DNA from: Pseudanabaena sp. FACHB-1998
GTDB taxonomy: Bacteria > Cyanobacteriota > Cyanobacteriia > Pseudanabaenales > Pseudanabaenaceae
Assembly (NCBI RefSeq): GCF_014696355.1
Contig: NZ_JACJQA010000051.1
Span: forward strand, 60,216 to 124,215
Direction of reading: 5' to 3'
Length of the DNA: 64,000 nt
The translations under genes and the position numbers were made by a program. The first letter of the stretch is position 1. Every line of letters starts with the position of its first letter. Below the pieces are notes generated by a model, which had not been told where the DNA came from, ran no database searches, and saw only the letters and a list, made by a program, of their open reading frames with translations. This document shows positions 8,711-17,886 of the stretch, piece after piece.

Positions 8711-10525
8711 ATGGGGAAGCTAGTAACCCTAAAATTTAATGACGGTAATTTTGAACAAGGATTTTCTGTAACGATTCAGATCGGTCAAGAAGGAGTTCAA
8801 CCTTCATCAGAGATTTCAGCAGTTCTACCTCCATCAACTGATTTACCCAAGCTATACGATGCTTGGCAATCTATCTATTTAGCAATTGGATCGCCAACGC
8901 GACTTTCTGCTGATGCGAATGCTGTTACTAATGTTTCTTTTATTGAAGATTGTTACGATGCAGCCGAAAAACTAGCAGAACAGTTAAATGAGTGGCTCCG
9001 ATCTCAATCCTTTCTGCCTGCAAGAGAGTTACTCTCTGACAATATCCATAGAACAGATGAAGTGCGCGTGCTTTTGCAATCGGGAAATCCTTATTTGCAG
9101 AAAATGCCTTGGCACTTATGGGACTTATTTGACCGTCGCTATACTAAGTCTGAAATTGCGATCGCGGCTCCTGCCTACTCCAGTATCGAATCTGTCAAAA
9201 AACACTCTGACAAGATCCGCATTTTGGTAATTCTCGGCAATAGCGAAGGTATTGATGTGGATACTGATCGCACTATGTTAGAACAATTACCAAATGCTAA
9301 AGTAACTTTGTTAGTGGAACCGAAGCGACAACAACTGAACGATCAATTGTGGCAACAGCAATGGGATATTCTCTTTTTTGCGGGGCATAGCTCTACACAA
9401 GAGGATATCGGTCGCATCTATATTAACGAGACAGAGAGTTTAAAGATGGAACAGTTGCGCTATGCCATGAGGACTGCCGTATCTAATGGTTTGAGATTAG
9501 CGATTTTTAACTCCTGTGATGGTTTGGGCTTGGCGCGATCGCTATTTGACTTGCACATTCCCCAAGTGATCGTCATGCGCGAACCGATCCCCGATGAAGT
9601 AGCCCAGAAGTTTTTGCGTTACTTTCTCGAAGACTTCTCAAGCGGAACTTCTTGCTATTTGTCAGTACGGAGAGCAAGAGAGCGCTTGCAAGGTATGGAA
9701 GATCGTTTTCCCTGTGCGACATGGTTACCCATCATCTGCCAAAACCCCGCCGAAACACCTCTAACATGGTCAATTCCCAAGGAGGAGAAAGTGACTACAC
9801 CTCTACAAGCACCACCGAAACAATCAATACCAGTAGTATCGCCAATGATAGAAATGTCATCTTCACAACCGCCTAGTCGAAGAACTCAAAGGACAAAGTT
9901 ATTCCAACTGCCACAAACCTATCTCCTTTTGGCAGGAACGGCTTTGGGTTTGGCTGTTTTTGTAGCGGTGCTGCGTCCACGTCCGATTGTGCTTGCCAGT
10001 GGTGGCGCGATCGCGGCGATCGTATTTAGTACTTGGTCTTGGCAGATTAAGAAAGAGTTTGCTTGGTTAAATGAAAATAATTTGCTTGATCGCTATGTAT
10101 TTGCTTCAAAATTGGATGCGTTGGAACGCAAATCTCTATCTACTGGGATGCAGTGGCGCAGGGCAAAGGCATGGGCGAGGGAGATTCATGCTTATGCCGA
10201 AAAAATAGTTGAGAAGGAGCCAGATCTAACGGTGGATATCTTGGAAACTCTGATCACTGTTTTGGAATTGGCTGGTCAGGTTGCTGATGCGATCGCTACT
10301 ATCAGTCAGGTGAAGTCTGAGAATTATCGTGTGGTGGCGCAACGCCGCTTACAAGCTAGTTACGATCGCCTTCAAGCTACTCATGAACTTTTACAAAACT
10401 TACAAGATCAAGTTCTTTTACTTTCGCTAGATCGCAGTAGTTCTAATCTCAAAATGGAGCTTCCTGCTCAGTTGAGACTAGCGATCGATACAAACAAAAT
10501 CACTTTGCAAGCAAATGAAAACTAG
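8711..10525 (+). CDS. CHAT-domain (caspase-like) protease with membrane segment
   Basis: A 604-residue protein. The N-terminus (MGKLVTLKFNDGNFEQGF) is that of cyanobacterial CHAT proteins. The CHAT domain (about residues 85-350) has the two caspase-type catalytic sites: His226 in FFAGHSS and Cys269 in FNSCDGLG. CHAT proteases are clan CD cysteine peptidases linked to regulated proteolysis and cell death; the TPR-CHAT of type III-E CRISPR is a known example. Residues about 397-445 form one or two membrane-spanning segments, followed by a helical, coiled-coil-prone region to the end. It lies downstream of the sigma-like, DUF1822 and TPR-peptidase genes and 17 bases before the next gene. Target unknown. 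Confidence 0.8.
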   Translation: MGKLVTLKFNDGNFEQGFSVTIQIGQEGVQPSSEISAVLPPSTDLPKLYDAWQSIYLAIGSPTRLSADANAVTNVSFIEDCYDAAEKLAEQLNEWLRSQSFLPARELLSDNIHRTDEVRVLLQSGNPYLQKMPWHLWDLFDRRYTKSEIAIAAPAYSSIESVKKHSDKIRILVILGNSEGIDVDTDRTMLEQLPNAKVTLLVEPKRQQLNDQLWQQQWDILFFAGHSSTQEDIGRIYINETESLKMEQLRYAMRTAVSNGLRLAIFNSCDGLGLARSLFDLHIPQVIVMREPIPDEVAQKFLRYFLEDFSSGTSCYLSVRRARERLQGMEDRFPCATWLPIICQNPAETPLTWSIPKEEKVTTPLQAPPKQSIPVVSPMIEMSSSQPPSRRTQRTKLFQLPQTYLLLAGTALGLAVFVAVLRPRPIVLASGGAIAAIVFSTWSWQIKKEFAWLNENNLLDRYVFASKLDALERKSLSTGMQWRRAKAWAREIHAYAEKIVEKEPDLTVDILETLITVLELAGQVADAIATISQVKSENYRVVAQRRLQASYDRLQATHELLQNLQDQVLLLSLDRSSSNLKMELPAQLRLAIDTNKITLQANEN

Positions 10526-10542
10526 ACAAGAACGAGAAAATT

Positions 10543-11418
10543 ATGATTAGCAATCCTGCAAATAAGCTTGTGTTTTCAAATACTTCAACAGTATCCATTT
10601 TATTCACAATGCTTCTTTCTTCACCTTTTATCTTTTTTGGAATATACCTTACATTTGGCGATTTAATAAGCTCTCTTAGTCGATTGAATAAAGCGAGCTT
10701 AAATTGTAGCCGAGATAAAAGCGAAATATATTGTTCGCTTACTGGTAAAAATTCGTATGGCAATATAGAACAGGTCATTTCTTCCAAACAAGAGAAATGG
10801 ATTGGAATAAGGAGGGAGATTTCTGATAATGAGAATGAAATAGATGATTTGATAGTCTTGGTAACAAACAAAAAAGAGATCTTTCTTTTTACACAAAAAT
10901 CTATTATTAAAGGTCAGATAGATCAATTAAATAGCTTTTTATACAATCCAACACAGAACTCAGTAAAGATAGACACAAGAAGATCGGATGAACTTAATAT
11001 TTTCTCGAAGTCACTTTTTTTGGCAGCTTATTGGGACTTTTGTTGTGTGATAACTATTGTATTTATTATTAAAAGCATAGTCAATTCTAAAAAATATACT
11101 TTTGACAAAGAAAACAATAGAATTACGATTAAAAGAGTTTTGAGGAAAGATTTATCTTTTGAGATTGAGTTTAAAAAAATTAAACAAGTTAATTTGGCAC
11201 TTGTAATCAAAAGTGATGAAAATATGAGTGAGACAATACTTCTTATTGATAATAATGATTTTGTTTTACTGTCAATAGATCTATATTACACATCCAGAGT
11301 GCATTACACATCTATAGATATGCGTTACACATCCAGCTCGGCAAGTTCTGCAATTGCTGATTCAATTTGTTTATTTTTGTACCTTGAACCTTATCAAACG
11401 ACAGTAGTTCCACCTTAA
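10543..11418 (+). CDS. Unknown membrane protein
   Basis: A 291-residue protein that I do not recognise. It has a membrane segment near the N-terminus (residues about 18-40, ILFTMLLSSPFIFFGIYL) and another around 160-180 (LFLAAYWDFCCVITIVFII), a soluble stretch between them and a beta-rich C-terminal part (KYTFDKENNRITIKRVL). The codons near 11285-11334 contain three copies of a TTACACATC repeat giving YTS motifs. Gene composition is more AT-rich than the neighbours. It starts 17 bases after the CHAT gene and so is probably in the same transcript. Confidence 0.55.
   Translation: MISNPANKLVFSNTSTVSILFTMLLSSPFIFFGIYLTFGDLISSLSRLNKASLNCSRDKSEIYCSLTGKNSYGNIEQVISSKQEKWIGIRREISDNENEIDDLIVLVTNKKEIFLFTQKSIIKGQIDQLNSFLYNPTQNSVKIDTRRSDELNIFSKSLFLAAYWDFCCVITIVFIIKSIVNSKKYTFDKENNRITIKRVLRKDLSFEIEFKKIKQVNLALVIKSDENMSETILLIDNNDFVLLSIDLYYTSRVHYTSIDMRYTSSSASSAIADSICLFLYLEPYQTTVVPP
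11285..11334 (+). repeat. Short repeats inside a coding region
   Basis: Three copies of TTACACATCY with spacings of 18 and 21 bases (11285, 11303 and 11324) in frame with the membrane-protein gene. They encode YYTS, HYTS and RYTS. Slippage or a small inserted repeat could explain them. Confidence 0.6.
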
Positions 11419-11496
11419 ATATTTTTCAAGCAATCTTAAAGAATATTTTATTATTTCGAGAAAAAGATTAATTTGCCAACCCATGAGAACAATATT

Positions 11497-13281
11497 ATGT
11501 TTGCCAATATGCTAAACAACAAATCACGAAAACTAACCAATCGCCTATTCAAAAAGCTCAAAACTTTAGGATCGCTTTGGTTTGCGATCGGGCTTAGCCT
11601 GACATTAATTATCGCTTGTGGAACGATCAAAATTGACTCTTTTGAGACAGCCAGCAAAGCGATTCAAAATGATTTTCTACCTAAGATTAGAATTGAGCAA
11701 GCATTAGTTTCTGATGCGGCGGCGGCACGATATTCTACGGATAGCATTAAGGAACCATTGCCAAAGATTGAAGAGTTTCCTTTGTATGGCGCTCAGCCGA
11801 CCAATGATCCCAAACAAGTCTACATTGAAATTTATAGCTCAGCAGAAAAAGCTAATGCTCAAAAACAAGATGAGCGATGGATAGTAGATGTTGCGGAAGC
11901 CTTCAATGTCAAAAATGTTACGACTAGCTCAGGGCAAATCATTCGAGTCGGCATCAGGAATACTCCCTCTGGTTTAGGCGAACGCTTGATTGCATCTAAA
12001 ACGTTTAAGCCTGCCGCCTTTAGTCCATCTAGTGACCTTTGGATTGAAATCCTCAAAAGCGATGGAATTACCCCAACTGCGATCGCATCAGTATTACAGC
12101 CTAATGGTACAGGTTTTGCCTTGAGAGGAGATACCTATCAGGAACTAGCCAAAGGTGGAGAGGTAAACTTTGAGAGATTGCTAGATGCCATCACCACAGG
12201 CAAAATTTCGATTGGCTACCCCAACCCCTATTCCAGTTCGACAGCTTTAAATCTGCTTTATACAATTCTCTGGCGAGCCGCAGGACATGATCGCGATAAA
12301 CAACCCCTGACAGTCCAAGACTTAAAAGTTCCCCAAGTTAGTTCAGTATTTGATGCTTTCCAGAAGCAAGTGATCGTCACATCAGTTACAACTTTAGAAC
12401 TAAAAGACATCTTTGTGCGCGATCAGCAAAAGATGCAAGCTTTTCCCCTTGATGGTGTTGCCTTCAATACATTGAAAAAGCTACCAGGATTTGAGCAGGT
12501 TGCCTATGTGCCCTTTGGGTTGCCCCATAATGCACCTTTAGTTGGCTTCGAGTGGAATACTCCTGAACAGCAGGAAGCATTAAAAAAATTCGCCGAATTT
12601 GCAACTAGCGAACCGATGCAAAAACTAGCTTTTGCAACACCTGAAATTTTGGCACATCTCAAACGCAAAGATCTTCCTGTCACTCCTTCAGGAGAAGTTC
12701 TCAAAACAGCACTCACTTTCTGGAAACAGCGTAAAGATGGTGGTCGCACTGTTTATATGATGCTAGTGATTGATACTAGTGGCTCCATGACTGGAGCAAG
12801 AATGCAATCTGTTAAGGAGGGCTTACGCATTGCCACTAAGGAAATTAACGCAGGTAATCAAGTTGGTTTAATCACTTTTAGCGATCGCGTCAAGAATGTG
12901 GTCAATCTATCACCCTTCGATGGTCTTCAACATAAGCGTTTACTAGCCGCGATCGATGCTCTCGAAGCCGATGGTAACACTGCTCTATATGATGGCGCGA
13001 TCTCAGGTTTAGCCCCGCTCATGGAACGCCGCAAAGCCGATCCTACGGGCGTATTTCGCTTGCTATTACTAACTGATGGTGAAGTAACTTCAGGACTTAA
13101 ATTTGAGGAGGTCAAGGATCTAATGAAGTTTAGCGAAGTGCGGATTTATCCGATCGCCTATGGCGAAGTCAATCAACAAGAACTAAAGGCGATCGCTGCT
13201 TTGCGAGAGTCTACAGTCCAAGTTGGTACACCCCAAAACGTCCAAAACCTTCTCAAAGAAATCTTTCAAACTAATTTATAA
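11497..13281 (+). CDS. Lipoprotein with solute-binding-like and von Willebrand A domains
   Basis: A 594-residue protein from ATG 11497 (TTG 11473 is possible). A signal sequence LWFAIGLSLTLIIAC ends in a lipobox-like cysteine, so it is probably a lipoprotein facing the periplasm. Residues about 100-400 resemble an extracellular solute-binding fold. Residues about 420-590 are a VWA domain with a perfect MIDAS motif, DTSGSM (Asp426), plus TALYDG and TDGEV for metal binding. VWA domains bind protein ligands through a divalent metal. It ends just before a strong hairpin at 13291, so the cluster's transcript may stop there. Partner unknown. Confidence 0.75.
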   Translation: MFANMLNNKSRKLTNRLFKKLKTLGSLWFAIGLSLTLIIACGTIKIDSFETASKAIQNDFLPKIRIEQALVSDAAAARYSTDSIKEPLPKIEEFPLYGAQPTNDPKQVYIEIYSSAEKANAQKQDERWIVDVAEAFNVKNVTTSSGQIIRVGIRNTPSGLGERLIASKTFKPAAFSPSSDLWIEILKSDGITPTAIASVLQPNGTGFALRGDTYQELAKGGEVNFERLLDAITTGKISIGYPNPYSSSTALNLLYTILWRAAGHDRDKQPLTVQDLKVPQVSSVFDAFQKQVIVTSVTTLELKDIFVRDQQKMQAFPLDGVAFNTLKKLPGFEQVAYVPFGLPHNAPLVGFEWNTPEQQEALKKFAEFATSEPMQKLAFATPEILAHLKRKDLPVTPSGEVLKTALTFWKQRKDGGRTVYMMLVIDTSGSMTGARMQSVKEGLRIATKEINAGNQVGLITFSDRVKNVVNLSPFDGLQHKRLLAAIDALEADGNTALYDGAISGLAPLMERRKADPTGVFRLLLLTDGEVTSGLKFEEVKDLMKFSEVRIYPIAYGEVNQQELKAIAALRESTVQVGTPQNVQNLLKEIFQTNL

Positions 13282-13290
13282 ACCTAGGAA

Positions 13291-13327
13291 GTAAGGATAG
13301 GCGGCGCTTTGCGCCGCCTATCCTTAC
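13291..13327 (+). terminator. Perfect 17-bp hairpin, probable terminator or dispersed palindrome
   Basis: Arms 13291-13307 and 13311-13327 pair over 17 bases around a TTT loop; the core is GGCGGCGC-TTT-GCGCCGCC. There is no T-run right after it, so it may act as a stem-only terminator, an mRNA stabiliser or a dispersed palindromic repeat. A decayed half-copy (GGGCGGCGCAAAGTGCC) sits at 48734-48750 before parB. Confidence 0.6.
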
Positions 13328-13343
13328 CATATTTTAAAAATCT

Positions 13344-13721
13344 ATGAATAAACTCAATCGTAAACTTATAACTACTCTTGGTTTGGGATGGTTAGGATTT
13401 GGAATTGTGGGCAGTGCGATCACCTTTGCTTTACCACCTACACAAATTACCATTCTCATTGATCGCAGTTTTTGTCCTCAAGATAAATGGCAAGCGATCG
13501 CCTCTACTTACAACGATATTTATCAACAACACCAAAATCGCGATCTCCAAATTAAGGAAGTGATAACCTTCAGTGATATTGGACAAGAAGTTTTATCGGC
13601 AATTCCTACTCCCGATGCTGTGCGATCGCTCAATACCTATGGGCGATCGAATCAAGAACGACAAAAGCAATTGCAAACTAGCTACCAACAAGCTAAATTG
13701 CTCTCTTGTCAATCTCAATAG
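13344..13721 (+). CDS. Small exported protein, unknown function
   Basis: A 125-residue protein with an N-terminal signal sequence or anchor (LITTLGLGWLGFGIVGSAITFA). The mature part begins near PPTQITILIDRSFC and is soluble, with two cysteines (SFCPQ and LLSCQSQ) that could pair. I do not recognise the family. The segment TQITILIDRSFC superficially recalls a VWA beta strand with an IDRS in place of DTSGS, so it may be a shortened relative of its neighbour; this is weak. It begins just after the 13291 hairpin. Confidence 0.55.
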   Translation: MNKLNRKLITTLGLGWLGFGIVGSAITFALPPTQITILIDRSFCPQDKWQAIASTYNDIYQQHQNRDLQIKEVITFSDIGQEVLSAIPTPDAVRSLNTYGRSNQERQKQLQTSYQQAKLLSCQSQ

Positions 13722-13728
13722 TAGATAT

Positions 13729-13755
13729 TGCATAGCTCCATTATTCCTAGAGATA
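13729..13755 (+). promoter_or_regulatory. TGCATAG element, best copy, upstream of lipoprotein
   Basis: TGCATAGCT, then CTAGAGATA starting 11 bases after the heptamer: it matches the consensus exactly. It lies 30 bases upstream of the lipoprotein gene. Confidence 0.5.
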
Positions 13756-13785
13756 CAAGCATTCAGTTAGTTGTGAAAGCTTGAT

Positions 13786-14205
13786 ATGTATAGACAAGTA
13801 TCTCAATCTCTAGTTACTTCAATCCTAGCAGCAATTTTGCTGTCATCTTGTAGTTTTATAACTGGAATGATGAAAAGCAAAGAAATCGCAGAGAGCGCAA
13901 TTGTGGAATTCCACAATCGTTTGAATGCTCAACAATGCAGTGAGATTTACGAACAATCAGATAATCGTTTTAAGCAACAATATGAGAAAAATACTGCAAT
14001 CAATGCATGTAAAACTATCAACGAACGTCTTGGACAGGTAAAGAACTCTAGTTTATTAGGATTTAATATCCAGTCCACTCCTACTGAAACTTTAGCGACT
14101 CTAAAATATACTACTGAGTTTAGCTACGTTAATGTTACAGAAGAGTTTGTACTGGTCGTCGAAAGTGATCAAGCAAGAATCGTAGGCTACAATCTCATTC
14201 AATAG
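13786..14205 (+). CDS. Small lipoprotein, DUF4019/NTF2-like fold suspected
   Basis: A 139-residue protein with a lipoprotein signal (LAAILLSSC, Cys22). The mature part is a single small domain: helix (IVEFHNRLNAQQCSEIYEQSD), cysteine-containing loop (INACKTINERLG) and three beta strands (ATLKYTTEFSY, TEEFVLVVESDQARIVGYNL). This layout is like DUF4019/DUF3887-type NTF2-like export proteins. Two cysteines (QQCSE, NACKT) may form a disulfide. It probably has its own promoter, since a TGCATAG element lies just upstream. Confidence 0.6.
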   Translation: MYRQVSQSLVTSILAAILLSSCSFITGMMKSKEIAESAIVEFHNRLNAQQCSEIYEQSDNRFKQQYEKNTAINACKTINERLGQVKNSSLLGFNIQSTPTETLATLKYTTEFSYVNVTEEFVLVVESDQARIVGYNLIQ

Positions 14206-14339
14206 TCGTCTCCATCTCGAAAGTTTTTGGATTGAAATTTATAATCCAAAATAAAGTTCTGTAACAAAATGCGTATTTCATTTTAGTTTCAGTGAGAAGT
14301 AATTAGAAAAACATCAATTTGAAAAACTTTGAGGCAGTC

Positions 14340-15251
14340 ATGTTTAGTATTAGGCTGGGTGAAACCCTTTGGTCGTTAAATAAAAAACGGTATTGGGTTG
14401 GAAGCATAATTTTTGTAGCTTTGACTGTAATTCTCCCTAAATCCTTTGCGGTGATTAATACAGGAGAGCGCGGCATCCTCGTAACCTTTAACAAGGTGCA
14501 AGACCTTGTATTAAATGAAGGCACTCATCCTATAGTTCCTTTTGTATCATCAGTCAGAGTTATGAATATCCGTATTCAACGAACAGATGTTGAAGCTAAT
14601 GCTCGCACAAAAGATTTACAACGAATTACCACAAAGGTTGCTCTCAATTGGCAAATTTCACCAGATAAAATCCAACAAGTTTATCAACAATTTGGGAATA
14701 ATGAGGAGTTGGTAGCCAGAATTATCACTCCTGTTCTAGAAGAAATTGTGAAGGCGCGTATTCCCGCAAGGAGTCTTGAGAAGAATTTGATAGAACGTAC
14801 AGAGCTGAAACAGGAACTAGAAACAAAGGCGAAACAGAGATTAGAGTCCTATGGCATTGTGATAACCGATCTATCAGTTTTGAATGTCACTGCCTCTGAT
14901 GAATTTAATAAGGCAACGGAAGAGAAACAAATTGCCGAGCAAAAGTCAATTTCTGACAAACAAATTGCTGAGCAAAAGGCACTTTCTGACAAAATGGTTG
15001 CAGAACAGGAACTGCAAAAAGCAGACTTCGAGTCTAAAAAAGCAGCCAAAGATGCGGAAACAGCGATCGCTCGTGCTAGAGGACAAGCAGAATCTCAAAA
15101 GTTGTTACAGACATCTTTGAGTCCAGAAATTTTACAGAAACAGGCGATCGAGAAATGGGATGGTAAATTTCCAGTGGTAATGTCTAGCAATGGAGCATTG
15201 CCATTTATCAATGTCAATGCTCCCACTAGTAATCCTGAGCCAAACAAATGA
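14340..15251 (+). CDS. Prohibitin/SPFH (band 7) family membrane protein
   Basis: A 303-residue protein from ATG 14340 (TTG 14319 is possible). One membrane segment near the N-terminus (YWVGSIIFVALTVILP), then the SPFH domain (FAVINTGERGILVTFNKVQD ... EGTHPIVPFV) and a long coiled coil with QIAEQK/MVAEQELQKADFES repeats. Prohibitins and HflK/C form ring-shaped membrane scaffolds that modulate membrane proteases such as FtsH. The length and domain order are typical. It stands alone, facing the hydrolase genes across a bidirectional hairpin. Confidence 0.85.
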   Translation: MFSIRLGETLWSLNKKRYWVGSIIFVALTVILPKSFAVINTGERGILVTFNKVQDLVLNEGTHPIVPFVSSVRVMNIRIQRTDVEANARTKDLQRITTKVALNWQISPDKIQQVYQQFGNNEELVARIITPVLEEIVKARIPARSLEKNLIERTELKQELETKAKQRLESYGIVITDLSVLNVTASDEFNKATEEKQIAEQKSISDKQIAEQKALSDKMVAEQELQKADFESKKAAKDAETAIARARGQAESQKLLQTSLSPEILQKQAIEKWDGKFPVVMSSNGALPFINVNAPTSNPEPNK

Positions 15252-15283
15252 TTTTGGCGATCGCTCTAATATAAAATCCTTCT

Positions 15284-15315
15284 AATTCCTTCTAAATTAA
15301 AATTTAGAAGGAATT
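15284..15315. terminator. Bidirectional hairpin between convergent genes
   Basis: A perfect 15-bp inverted repeat (arms 15284-15298 and 15301-15315) around a two-base centre, rich in AAATT so that either strand ends in a T-rich flank. It lies between the plus-strand prohibitin gene and the minus-strand hydrolase pseudogene and overlaps the last codons of the latter. It probably terminates both. Confidence 0.65.
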
Positions 15316-16500
15316 CGCGATCGCCCTTAAAAGTGCAATTGTTTCCAATCGTATCTCACTAGTTAGGGATTTCTCTGCGGCGCTAGTTTTGACTATTACT
15401 ACTTGACGCTTCGGATTAATGTAAAGAAACTGTCCACGATGACCTTTGGCAACAAAATCTCCATCGGTATTAGGTGGAATCCACCATTGATATTGATAGC
15501 CAAATCCAGCATATTCCTTAAAATCTGTAGCCCCTGCTTGCATATCTGGGCGATCGGGGATAGTAGATTCTTTAATCCAACTTTGAGGAATAATCTGTTT
15601 GCCATTAAGTTTACCTTCATGGAGATAGAGCAGCCCAAATTTGGCATAGTCCCGTAGAGTCGCATTGAGACCACAAAAAGTAACTTCCGTACCGTACAGA
15701 TCGGTTAACCAAGAAGCATCAGATTCGGCTCCGAGAGGTTGCCATAGCTTTTCTTGAAAGTAATCAGCAATATTTCTTCCTGTAGCACGTCTGATTAATA
15801 ATCCCAAGACATGAGAATCTAAACTCATATAGTGAAATTCTTTGCCAGAGGCTTTTTCTGATGGAAAGTCAAATATGGCTTGATCCATCGGACGGGCATA
15901 GAGAAATAACTTAGGCAGAAGTTCATTAATATCGGACTTTGGATTAGAATAACCTTCATCAAAGCGAACGCCTGAGGACATTTGGAGAATATGCTTAATG
16001 GGAACGTTGTTATAGCCAGAATTAACTAGTTCGGGAACATACTTCGTGATCGGATCGTTGATGCTATGGATTTTACCTTCCGCGATCGCAATACCAACTA
16101 GTGCGGATATAAATGATTTTGCCATCGACCACGATGTATTCCGAGCGCTCGCCGAGTTGCCTCGAAAATATTTCTCATAGACGATCGCATCGTTTTTAAC
16201 AACTCAAATACCAGTGGTAAAAGTGCGATCAAGCAGATCGGGCATTGCGTAGTTTTTGCCATTGAATTTGTAGGAAATATTTAATTCGCTAATATTCTCT
16301 TGCAGTTTGTAGGGTTGCGTAGATTTTGCGATTGGTCTACTAGGAAAAATGGTTTCCATCGAACGGAAGTTCTCAGCTATTTTCCTAGGCTGAAATAAGG
16401 TCTGTTTTGGATAGAGATAGAATTTCCACCAGCAAAATCCAGATGCCGCTAATAGAAGAACTACAAAACTAGAAATTAATTGCCATTTTTTTATTAACAT
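15304..16500 (-). pseudogene. Serine hydrolase (beta-lactamase-like), broken by one stop codon
   Basis: A class C beta-lactamase-type serine hydrolase of about 398 codons with one TGA inside. The first part (start 16500, MLIKKWQLISSF) ends in TTGI; the stop replaces the leucine of TTGILVVKND in the intact paralogue at 26201-27400, and the frame continues VVKNDAIVYEKYF. Downstream the Ser-x-x-Lys motif (SMAK) and all later blocks (HILQMSSGVRF, YQYQWWIP) are kept. So this is either a young pseudogene or a sequencing error; the rest is not decayed. An N-terminal membrane anchor precedes the domain. It lies 50 bases downstream of the alpha/beta hydrolase gene on the same strand. Confidence 0.8.
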
Positions 16501-16550
16501 GTCTATGACTCTATTATAGTAGGATCGGTAAGTTTTCATACAAGCAAATT

Positions 16551-17396
16551 CTATTTCAGATTCTGATTAAAGAAATCAGAGACTTTTCTAATGTAAGTTT
16601 GGGGATTTGTATTGTAGCTTTCAGCATGTTTAGTTGCAGATGTCTCCCAATAAATTGAGCGAGGATTTGCCGACTTCAAAACATAGGCTTGATTTACAGG
16701 GGTGAAGGGATCAGATTTGCTATGAATAATCAACACAGGACGCGGAGCAATCTTTCCAATTTCATTAACTGGCTTAGACAGGGTGAGATCGTAACCAGTA
16801 AACCAACTTCCAAACATCATTGTGGATGGCAAAAAAATATTGGGAAGTCTGGAAATATTGCTCCAATTTTGTTGCATTACTGGATAGACCTCTGCATAGG
16901 CGCTATCTGTAACCAAGGCTCCAATATCAGAGTCTTCTGCGGTTGCACCGATCGCGGTTGATGCTCCCATAGATACGCCAATCACGCCAATTGCTTTGGA
17001 CTGATAGCCTCTACGTTTTAACCAATTCACCGCCGCAATCACATCTCGTCTTTCAGTTATCCCAAATGTAAACCTAGCATTTCCGCTTTGTCCGTGACCA
17101 CGTAGGTCAATCATCAAAACCGTAAAACCTTCGCGATTCAATCCCGCCGCAAATTCTGGGAAATGTCCACCAAATTCGGCTGTACGACTGGAATTCATTC
17201 CATGCACAAGGATTATAGCCTTCTTATTAAGTTTTGAAGGAAGAAACCATCCTGTTATTTCCACTCTATCAGAAGTTGAGAAATGAACGTCTTCTGGAGG
17301 TGTACTAAAGACTGAGACTGCTTTGGAATCAAAAATTCTCTGAGGGGTCGAGAGGAGATTTGCAGCAATAACTGAGATTCCTATGTATATTGTCAA
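16551..17396 (-). CDS. Alpha/beta hydrolase, membrane-anchored
   Basis: A 281-residue alpha/beta hydrolase. The nucleophile elbow is GVSMGAS, the oxyanion loop VHGMNSSR, the acid lies in HSKSDPFTP, and a histidine in ATKHAESY closes the triad. An N-terminal hydrophobic stretch (IYIGISVIAANLL) suggests a membrane anchor or signal. The start is uncertain: TTG at 17396 is the first conventional codon, but the frame stays open to an ATT at 17456, which would give a fuller anchor. Substrate unknown; the family includes esterases and peptidases. Confidence 0.75.
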   Translation of the reverse strand: MTIYIGISVIAANLLSTPQRIFDSKAVSVFSTPPEDVHFSTSDRVEITGWFLPSKLNKKAIILVHGMNSSRTAEFGGHFPEFAAGLNREGFTVLMIDLRGHGQSGNARFTFGITERRDVIAAVNWLKRRGYQSKAIGVIGVSMGASTAIGATAEDSDIGALVTDSAYAEVYPVMQQNWSNISRLPNIFLPSTMMFGSWFTGYDLTLSKPVNEIGKIAPRPVLIIHSKSDPFTPVNQAYVLKSANPRSIYWETSATKHAESYNTNPQTYIRKVSDFFNQNLK

Positions 17397-17511
17397 AAGA
17401 GATGCTGAGATGCCAAGAGTAATGTTGACAAAATTCTTTCTAATTGGATTAGTAATTTAAGTTTCCTCAAATTTGAATATTATTTCTAGAATATTATTTC
17501 TAGAATATTTT

Positions 17512-17697
17512 TTACCAACGCCAGCGCATTGCATTAGCAAAATCAGCGATTGAGTAGGAATATTTTGGCACTTCTAGAGTGGAATTGACTCGGCGATCGC
17601 TATAGGTTTGTGCCATGACGACGACTGGTAATGCTAACGACAGCGAGATGACGATCGCTTTAACTTGAAAACCCTTGAGCCAAAAATTCTTGTTCAT
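17512..17697 (-). CDS. Small exported peptide
   Basis: A 61-residue protein from ATG 17697 (MNKNFWLKGFQVKAIVISLS) with a clear signal peptide ending VVVMAQ. The mature peptide is about 30 residues, rich in aromatic residues and arginine, and ends AMRWRW. GGAG stands 7 bases before the ATG on the minus strand. I do not recognise the family. It could be a secreted signal or matrix peptide. Confidence 0.5.
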   Translation of the reverse strand: MNKNFWLKGFQVKAIVISLSLALPVVVMAQTYSDRRVNSTLEVPKYSYSIADFANAMRWRW

Positions 17698-17886
17698 GTC
17701 TAACTCCAATTATCTATAAATAACGCTTGTCTAATAGGATGCCTGAGCTAACTTGGGCGAAAGACTCACTTTTAGGATCAGTTGCAGGATCATGAATAGG
17801 ATCGTCATTTTGCGATCGCTATTGCCGTGACCTGTAAAATAGGGCTAGTAAAGAGTGCTAGCCCTTCAGAACTATGGCGAAAAAAT

